Source of the DNA: Cryptomeria japonica
Lineage: Eukaryota; Streptophyta; Pinopsida; Cupressales; Cupressaceae
Reading direction: 5' to 3'
Assembly (NCBI RefSeq): GCF_030272615.1
Contig: NC_081408.1
Location: 770,317,336-770,381,335, forward strand
DNA: 64,000 bases
Part shown: piece after piece, positions 56,940 through 64,000 of the stretch
How the letters are laid out: each line of letters begins with the position of its first letter
Numbering within the stretch: the stretch's first letter is position 1
Translations under genes and position numbers: made by a program
The notes under the pieces: generated by a model
The model's database searches: none
The model's input: only the letters and a program-made list of their open reading frames with translations
What the model was told of the DNA's origin: nothing

Positions 56940-59124
56940 TGTTGATGGGTGTTTTATGACCACACCAACATAGAATAAAGTTTCCAATGGTCACTCTATC
57001 CTCTCTGAATGGACGCATCAAGTACCGCACATATTCACACAAGGCTTTGTTTTCGCTCTTCAACTTCCTGTTTTTCTCTTCCTCTTTTCATCTACTCCTT
57101 CGGTGCTAAGGAAGACTCTTCAAAATCTTTTACCACTTGTGCCTTGGAGGAACACCCTAGGTCAACTGGTGTAATAACATACTCATCAGGAGTAAACTCA
57201 TTCATATCTTTGTCGACTCTCGGCACAGCTAGGTGTAATGTCCTAGATCCTGATTCATCTCTTGTAACCTTGGAGAATTTCTTTGCTGGCTTATCTATCC
57301 TGTCAGGAGTTCTTCAAGTTCCAGTGCAAGATCCATCTCTTCCTTCGGCTCTTTCCTCATTCTTTCCTTAGCCAATCTGGAGCGGCTGCTTACTGATCCT
57401 ACATTCCCAGCTATACCTATTCCTATGAAACTTCCTCAAAATTTCCTAAGTCTCCAATGTTCATTTCCCTGAAACAATCCTGAACCTACTATTCTAGATT
57501 CAGAGGAAGTTCTTGTCTTTGAATCCTCTGTTGGACAGGTCTCTAGGAGGCGTTCACACTAAGAATATCATGTGCTTGTGAAATGTCATGATCATCCTCC
57601 TATGGCTGATTTTCTGCGACTTCATCTATGAACATTTCAACTTCATGCATGCTGGAAGAGCTAACAAGTGATTGTGCTTCTTCTATTCTTGGCCTCTTCT
57701 ATTGTAGTTCTTCCTGTTGAACCTCCTTTCTCTTCCTTGATTGTGAATTCCCAGGAACACTTTTCTCCTTCCCACGTTCTACTCTTTCCTTTGATTTCCT
57801 CTTCCCTGGACTATGCTCCTAATGACCCTTTAGTTGCCTTGTCATGGGATTCCAAGTCTCCCATCAGATTGTAAGTCAAGTGGGTATTCTTTCCTTTTAA
57901 TTTTGCTATGTGTCGTTCAACCCAGTGCCTAGTTAACTTCAGGATTGGCCTACTTAGGACATCTAAATCATCAACTTCTGGTTCTAACCAGTTTGGCACC
58001 TGAATAGGTCTATCTTTTTCCTTTTCATACTCTGGCTAAACAATATTCTCATCCTTTTCAATTTGATCTGGTATTTTTATAACTTCACAGATTCTTATCA
58101 GCATGAGAAGCAATCTAGAAAACATCCTCCTTCTGACTTCAAAGTCATCCTTGACATTGGCCCAATAATCCTCAAGCTGAAACTTATGTTTGTGCCTTAC
58201 GCCAGAAACCATCCGTATTTTATCATATGGATCAAAGAATGTCCTTGAGGTACGAGGTGCTATGTGATAAAATATCAATTCATCCGCTAACTTTTCTACT
58301 ACCACCAATGATGGACACATTTGCTCATAATCTCCCACTGGAATTAGAAATTGAAGTCCCAACTTCTTCATCTTTTGGACTTTCTCATAGGCGATCAGTA
58401 GCACCATCTTGTTCACTAGATATCTTGGAAGCTTATATGGCTGGGCAGAAAAGCCTTGGATCCAAATATAAGTAAATTTTGGAAATTGAATGCACCAGGC
58501 TCCATACTTCTTTACTAACTTCCTTGCCTCTTGCGACAACCTCGTATGAAGTCCTCCTTGCAAAGATCTAGTGATGTGCATAGTGAAGGTGTCGCTTGCT
58601 TTCTTGAAAGAAGTAGGATCATATAAGTGCAATTGTGGATGGCACTCATGGACTTTCAGCTATCTTGGTCCACATCCCATGGGCCCTTTGCCTGGTAACC
58701 CGCTAAATTTCCCCATTCTCGCCAATAGGTAGACAACATACAAGCTCGTGTAGAAAGATTGAGACTGCTTCAAATCCCTCAACTGCTCGTCCATGTTGTG
58801 GCTAATTATTCTTGCCCAGTCTACCATCTTTATGCCTTTCATTACTTCGACAATGAAGTAGAACATCCAAAATTCAAATATGTAAGCCTAAGGACATCCC
58901 ATGACTTGGCTCATCATCAGAACAAGATCAGCATATTCTTGCTTGAAATCCATGCTAGTGATCTGCTTGGGTAACTTTGAAATATAAGGCTTCGGCTGCT
59001 GCATCCACACCTTATTGATGATTCCAATGCATCTCTCAAAGCCAAAATCATAAATCAACGTTGCTCTTTCCTTGGTCTTATATGTCATGGATTGGAATGC
59101 AGGAATTCCAAAAGTCCCTCCAAT
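56940..59124 (-). mobile_element. Giant-LTR element with ORF, copy 2 (interrupted)
   Basis: The left boundary TGTTGATGGGTGTTTTATGA aligns with the reverse complement of the end at 25839. Within about 90 bp the shared words AATAAA and CCTCTCTGAA follow. On the minus strand it carries the same ORF as 21577-24846. The stretch between ORF and end is only a few tens of bases, so the promoter-bearing segment seen at 24.85-25.84 kb has been lost. It is interrupted at 59125-59130 by another LTR in the opposite orientation. The word before 56940 is catag; its partner was not found. Confidence 0.65.
57811..59124 (-). pseudogene. LTR-resident ORF, copy 2
   Basis: Minus-strand pieces in order: TFGIPAFQSM, MDFKQEYADLVL, MFYFIVEVMKG, MVDWARIISHNMDEQLRDLK, LYVVYLLARMGKF, TRSLQGGLHTRLSQEARKL, PYKLPRYLVNKMVLL, FQLEDYWANVKDDFEVRRRM and LPNW-type EPEVDDLDVLSRPI. 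They match the ORF at 21577-24846 block for block, with amino-acid but little nucleotide identity, so the two copies are old relatives. Stops (for example a TAG near 58890) and shifts are present. The C-terminal coiled coil is not clear below 57811. Confidence 0.75.
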
Positions 59125-59129
59125 TGACT

Positions 59130-59396
59130 TGTTGTGATGTATTCACACATCGCCCCATTGCAAATGGGGACCCCCACTTTTTCACTTTCACGGGTAGTGG
59201 TTAGAGTCTTTTGCTATTAACCTTTGCATTAGAGAGTATAGTTGGTCAAGAAGCCAGGAGTCAAGTGAATAGCCTTTTTGTGAGGTGTGAAATGAAGTAA
59301 TGTGAGATGAGGAGTCAAGTCAAGAGTTTGATAGAGGAGCCCCTTAGGCCAAGCCTAGTCGACTATGTAGGTATTTTCTTAATCCTCCAAGTGACC
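59130..59396 (+). repeat. Giant-LTR 5' end, fragment
   Basis: Starts TGTTGTGATGTATTCACACA, 5 bp after tgact, within copy 2 of the LTR ORF. It contains CCCCATTGCAAATGGGG and runs only about 267 bp before a second, similar LTR start at 59397. Confidence 0.7.
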
Positions 59397-61040
59397 TGTT
59401 GTGACATCTTCACACATCGCCCCATTGCAAATGGGGACCCCCACTTTTCGCTTTTTAGAGTAGAAGTTTTGCCTAATTTCCTAGTGTTTGCCTTTGCCGA
59501 TGAGAGGTTTTTTGAATTTTGAATAGGATCATGTATTTAAAATGTCAAATGTTAGAGTGATCCTGAGTTTTGCCTAAGTCTAGGGGGTTGCCTTAGGGTT
59601 TTGATTTATTCTTTTTAAGTGTTGAGTTTTAATTTTGCCTTGGCATTTGAGTGTAAATGTGTCTAAGTGTAGACCTATTGAGCGTTAACATGTTTTATGA
59701 TCGTCCACATCGGTGATTTTTAAGTGCCTAGGTGTTTCAGGACCTTTAGGAGTTGTTTTCTCGCTCCTAGAGAGTTATTCAAGTTGATTTTGCACTTTAT
59801 CCTGATAGGTTTCCTTGTTTTCGCTCAATTTGATGAATTTGACTAAGTCCAAATGAGTTTTATTGAGTTTTGAAGTTTCCTTGTGGTTTTGAGTGGAAAA
59901 AACATCATATTCTGGATGAAAATCCATATTCTAAGGGTCAAAAGGTCAAAATTTCACACTAGATGTACTTTTCCCCTCATATTCCTGACTACCCATGATT
60001 TTCCCCACTCAAAATCCAGACTCGACATGGATTTCCCTTGGAATCTAGACATGCCCCATTTTTCCATCATTGAGAATCCATACTAGGGGCGATTTTCCAC
60101 CAAGATGATTAAATTTTGTCTAAGTGTTGGGAATTTTCCTGACTACCTTTGAATTTCCCCTTGGGGGTGTGGATGAAGTTGCGGATGACTTAAGTGAGGA
60201 TTCCTGATAACTATCGATTTTCCACTAGCACTTTTGTGACTAAATTTTATGGATTTTAATGCAGATAGTGATTCCAGACTTTAGGCAAATTTCCACAAGT
60301 GATGATTTTGACAATTTTGAGTCCGGATAACTGTTCAAACAGGGGTCGATTTTCCCCTAGAGGCAAATTTGCGCAAGTTTGATGAAATTTTGTCGGGATT
60401 TTTATCTCAACATGGGGTGATATTCCCCCAAGGGTTAATTTTGATCTAAATTTGGGAATATTTTAAATAAATTGAGCACAAATTTAATTGTTTTCACAAG
60501 TGTTAAAGATTATTTAAAAAATTAAAAACAATTATTTAATGACTTGCAATGCCTTAAAAATTAAAAAAATATTATTTCCCAGGCAAGTTGATTTTTCCAA
60601 CACAATTGTAAAAGTGCAAATGTTTTATCCCACATTGCTTGTGTGATGAAAACTCAAGGTGAAAACATGTTTAAAGAGAGGTGACCAACATTAAAATATC
60701 ATTATATTTGCTGAGTGTGATTGCTAAGTTGCTGAATTTGGGTGATTTTCTCCAGCTGGGCGATTTTGGTGAAGTGTCTACTTGACACATTTGGAGCTGA
60801 AAGTTAGTTTTGTTGTTCATTTTTTGCCTATTCCCAGCTGGGCGATATTTCTTGGCAGCCATTGGAGCAAGTTTTTGAGAGTAATTTTCAGATTTGGGAG
60901 GTGGCGCCATGGCTGAAGTTGGGCGATTTAATTTGGGAGGCTGATTCCTCCATATCTTGATGAATTTTGGTGATATTTTTTAGTGTTAAGGGGCTGCCAT
61001 TATTATCAAACCTTGTTAGGGGCCATTGCTGTGTAAAGTT
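59397..61040 (+). repeat. Giant-LTR 5' portion, 3'-truncated
   Basis: Starts TGTTGTGACATCTTCACACA. Long similarity to 18922-20760 follows: gagcgttaac, catcggtgat, agttgttttctcgctccta, and ttttcccctcatattcctga appear in both in the same order. Similarity stops around 61040, before the ORF would begin. The non-coding U3 contains repeated gattttcc(c/a)c words next to short inverted words. Confidence 0.75.
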
Positions 61041-61217
61041 ATTTCAATTTTAATTAAAGAACAAGTTATGAACTATGAATGCTATATATGGATATGAGGA
61101 ATTATGTCAATGTCTAATAATTCTGATTTTTATCTGCAGGTCTAAAGGAGAGAGATCATTTAATATTTTCTATGTCTTCTCCAAATGAATTCAATTGGCA
61201 TATATATCATTTAGGCA

Positions 61218-62370
61218 ACCGGTCAATTGGTGTATTGACCGGTCATGCCTTTTAGGCATGACCAATCAATGCACCCATTGATCGGTGCCTTTACAATTAT
61301 ACCATTAACACAATGCTGATTATCGGTTCAAAAAACCCCCGATAGCATATTGTAATATCATAATATAATGACTGATCAATTTAATGAATCGGTTCATATA
61401 AACACCGATGATTCAAAGTGCACCATGAATATAATCCAACCGGTGCATTTGTTAACCAATGTTAATGCCAAATGAAGCGGTGTATTCATTAAACCCGATA
61501 ACAAATATGCTCGATATAATTAAGCCCGATAACAGATGTGAATCGGTGCCAATGTTTATGCATCCGATAATCATATGCAATATAAATCAGACATGAAGCA
61601 TGTAGATAAATAACAGAACAAGGAAGGTTAGGAAGATCTTATCTTGCATAAGCTACCATGCATTAACACTCCCTCTTAGCTTTGGAAGATAGATAAGGCA
61701 ACCTGCATCACATTTCCTTTTCATAACTAAGATAATGTCAATCAGCAAAAATCATTTATACATGAGAAGTACCATCAAGACATATGATACAAAATAGAAG
61801 AACATCACCTGAGCATGTGACATAAAGTATTATTTTAACATGTGATAAAAGTAAGAGAATCATCACCTGATCATGTGAGAAATCACCAAAACATCTGATC
61901 TGTAAGATTCATCAAGATATCACCTAACACATGATATCAATATTGCCTAACACGCAATACTTAAGGATAAGTCTATGAGAAAGGTTAGTTTCTCATCATA
62001 TCCAAGTTGTGATAAGTGCAATAACATTTGTAAATGTTTATCACAACATAGTCATGGCACATCCATGACTTACCAGAGATTCAACATGATCAATGGTTGA
62101 GATATCACCTACACGTGATATCAGTATTGCCTAACACGCAATACAAGGATAACCATATGAGAAGTGCTTAAGTTCTCATCATATCCAAGTTGTGATAATG
62201 CAATAACATTTGTATAAATGTTGTGTCACAACATAGTCATGGCACATCCATGACTTACCAGTGATCCAACATGATTACTGGTTTGACTATCATAAGATCG
62301 TCACCTTATGATGTCTACATACAAGTGTTCGGTATCTGAGAGATCGTCACCTCTTAGATATGAACACAGG
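61218..62370. repeat. Run of short hairpins beside the right-hand Copia element
   Basis: A dense series of small inverted repeats, many perfect. Examples: ACCGGTCAAT/ATTGACCGGT (61218-61243), GGTCATGCC/GGCATGACC (61241-61263), GATATCAC/GTGATATC (62101-62122), GTATTGC/GCAATAC (62124-62144), TCATAAG/CTTATGA (62290-62311). A partly duplicated block of about 175 bp (61975-62145 and 62150-62320) contains several of them. It presumably belongs to the 3' LTR or tail of the minus-strand Copia element at 62480-64000. Confidence 0.85.
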
Positions 62371-62479
62371 AGGCAAGAAGCCAAGAGATAGTCCAAACAT
62401 GACAAAGAAGTTTACACCTTAAACATCTTAAATATATGTAAGTATAGATTACAAAGCAGATTACCTTTCTATCATACCT

Positions 62480-63165
62480 AAACCCTTTCTGAAGTGATCA
62501 ACCTTCACTCTGGAAAGTGGTTTGGTCAGAATATCTGCAGTCTGATCTCCTGTACACACATTCTAACTTTATCACATTCCTGTCAACCATATCTCGTACA
62601 TAGTGATATGGAATCTCAATATGTTTGGACCTGTCATGAAATACTGGATTTACAAAGAGTTTTATACAGCTTTGATTATCACACTGAATGACTGTAGGTT
62701 TCATAGGTTCTCCAAATAATCCCACGAGCAATTTCCTTAGCCATACTGCTTCTCGGGCAGCCATTGAAGCTGCAATATATTCAGCCTCTGTGGAACTCTG
62801 AGCTACTGAAGATTGTTTTCTGCTGATCCAGGATATCATGGCTGACCCTAAACTGAAGCAGCACCCTGAAGTGCTCTTTCTGTCAGTCACACTGCCAGCC
62901 CAATCTGAATCTGTAAATCCATGTAGATCTATGTCAACCTTTTCATATTTAAGACCAAGCTTTAGGGTACCTTGTAGATATCTCATTATATGCTTTACTG
63001 CAACCAGGTGTATCTCCTTAGGTTCACACATGAACTGACTTAAGGCATTAACAGCATAGCAGATATCTGGCCTTGTATTTACTAGATACATCAGGGACCC
63101 AATCATGTGCCTGTATTGAGTGGGGTCAGTAGGTCTTGATTCTGCTGCTGCTTCTTAAGTTTAGA
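62480..63165 (-). pseudogene. Copia RNase H, minus strand
   Basis: From about 63165 the strand reads YRHMIGSLMYLVNTRPDICY, FTDSDWAGSVTDRKSTSGCC, SSTEAEYIAASMAAREAVWL, CDNQSCIKLFVNPVFHDRSK and HYVRDMV. A frameshift near 62545 breaks the closing T-K-P-L block. A G-x-M-I-type terminal sequence follows in another frame. Active-site Asp and Glu residues are intact. It is joined directly to integrase with no RT between. Confidence 0.9.
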
Positions 63166-64000
63166 ATTTGATCTAGTATCATGGCTTTGGCAGCTTCTAC
63201 TATGGTCCTATTTTTCCTTTCAGCTACTCCATTTTGTTGTGGATTATAAGGTATTGTCAACTCCCTCTTAATCCCAGAGTTTTTACAAAAGTCTTTAAAT
63301 AGTCCTGATGTGTATTCCCCCCCATTGTCAATTCTTAAGGTTTTAATTTTGTTTTCAGAGAGATTTTCTGTTAATGTTTTAAACTCTTTAAACCTACTTA
63401 GGATCTCTTCTGATTCTTTACATTTCAGAAAGTAGATCCACGTCTTCCTAGAGTAGTCATCAACAAAAATTACATAGTACAAAAATCCCCCTAGCGAGGG
63501 TACGGACATAGGTCCACATACATCAGAATGAATTAACTCCAAAACTTTGCTAGTTTTCCTAGTACTATTCTGAAATGCATTTTTGGTATTTTTACCTAAG
63601 GCATACCCTTTGCATGCCTCTGAATGATATTGCTTCAACTTAGGTAGACCTGTGACAAGGTTTCCCATGGTTGACAAAGCTCTATAATTCAGATGGCCTA
63701 ATCTCCTGTGCCATACTTCATTTGCATTAGTTGCTTCATGGATCAATGCTAGATTGGGCTCTGTACATAGCTCATACAAATAGCCTTGTCTTCGACCAAT
63801 GACCTTAGCGTCTTTGATGGAGGATCTCTTTGGCCAAGCCAACACCTTGTTTTCCATGAAGGTCACTCTGTATCCTTGATCTTCTAGTGCTGATATGGAG
63901 ATTAGATTTCTTTTGATGCCTGGAACATATAGTACTTCTTCAAGTCGTAGTGACATGCCTGTTTTCAGTTTGATGGTGCAGGTTCCAATTCCTCTGACTG
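63166..64000 (-). pseudogene. Copia protease end and integrase, minus strand, runs off the window
   Basis: Entering from the right edge: LYVPGIKRNLISISALEDQG, HRRLGHLNYRALSTMGNLV, LELIHSDVCGPMSVPSLGGF, FVDDYSRKTWIYFLK, LRIDNGGEYTSGLFKDFCK and QQNGVAERKNRTIVEAAKAM. The catalytic Asp, Asp and Glu are all visible. The frame is open over 277 codons. The rest of integrase and all of RT are missing: after AKAMILDQ the sequence jumps to the segment just before RNase H at about 63166. Confidence 0.93.

Noticed and set aside
62217-62240. tcacaacatag as the missing right end and TSD of the element starting at 56940
   Set aside because: The same words recur in the duplicated hairpin block at 62030-62050, and the TSD would have to overlap the terminal CA.
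1-64000. CRISPR arrays, bacterial operons or prophage
   Set aside because: The window is plant nuclear DNA with spliced exons and LTR elements; the short repeats do not have spacer-repeat form.

Overview
This is a nuclear window from a large, repeat-rich plant genome. A gymnosperm is my best guess, because a single host gene runs across almost the whole window with introns of about 15.8 kb and 34.7 kb, and those introns are packed with old, nested LTR retrotransposons. The species cannot be named from the sequence alone.

Host gene. Six exons on the minus strand (56003-56217, 55799-55869, 55486-55648, 39525-39717, 4710-4868, 4495-4583) join in frame through AG/GT splice sites. They encode 296 residues of a D-amino-acid-oxidase/glycine-oxidase-like FAD-dependent oxidoreductase. 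The N-terminal FAD-binding exons should lie beyond the right edge and the last exon beyond the left edge. Nearly everything else is intron and mobile DNA.

Layout from the left. 1-3232: a Copia gag fragment fused to a decayed hAT transposase (DUF659 type), itself split by an LTR fragment. 7587-17998: a decayed Copia element whose gag is cut cleanly by an insert at 8991-12926 with LTR-type ends and a 5-bp target duplication (TSD). 18217-18568: a 352-bp TRIM. 18922-25839: a 6.9-kb TG...CA unit with a 5-bp TSD and no direct terminal repeats, read here as a giant solo LTR that contains a protein-coding region. 26282-27620: a second hAT fossil. 28.5-38.2 kb: several truncated LTR elements, one carrying a GC-rich palindromic DNA transposon (32857-33982). 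42240-52222: a tRNA-derived SINE interrupted by a full-length, decayed Gypsy element (42314-52083) of Athila/Tat type with a long extra ORF after pol. 56940-61040: a second copy of the LTR-borne ORF, interrupted by further giant-LTR copies. 61.2-64 kb: a minus-strand Copia element, internally deleted, with an unusual run of short hairpins at its 3' side.

How the parts relate. The unit at 18922-25839, the insert at 8991-12926, the element starting at 56940 and the LTR starts at 59130 and 59397 belong to one LTR superfamily (TGTTGTGAC... start, ...CATCAACA or CGTCAACA end). In the 6.9-kb unit the ORF lies inside the LTR, between two TATA-like boxes. In the 3.9-kb insert the same two boxes are about 1 kb apart and the ORF is absent. 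The ORF product resembles, in fold-like motifs and layout, the extra ORF downstream of pol in the Gypsy element at 42.3-52.1 kb. This LTR-resident ORF is the most novel-looking system in the window.
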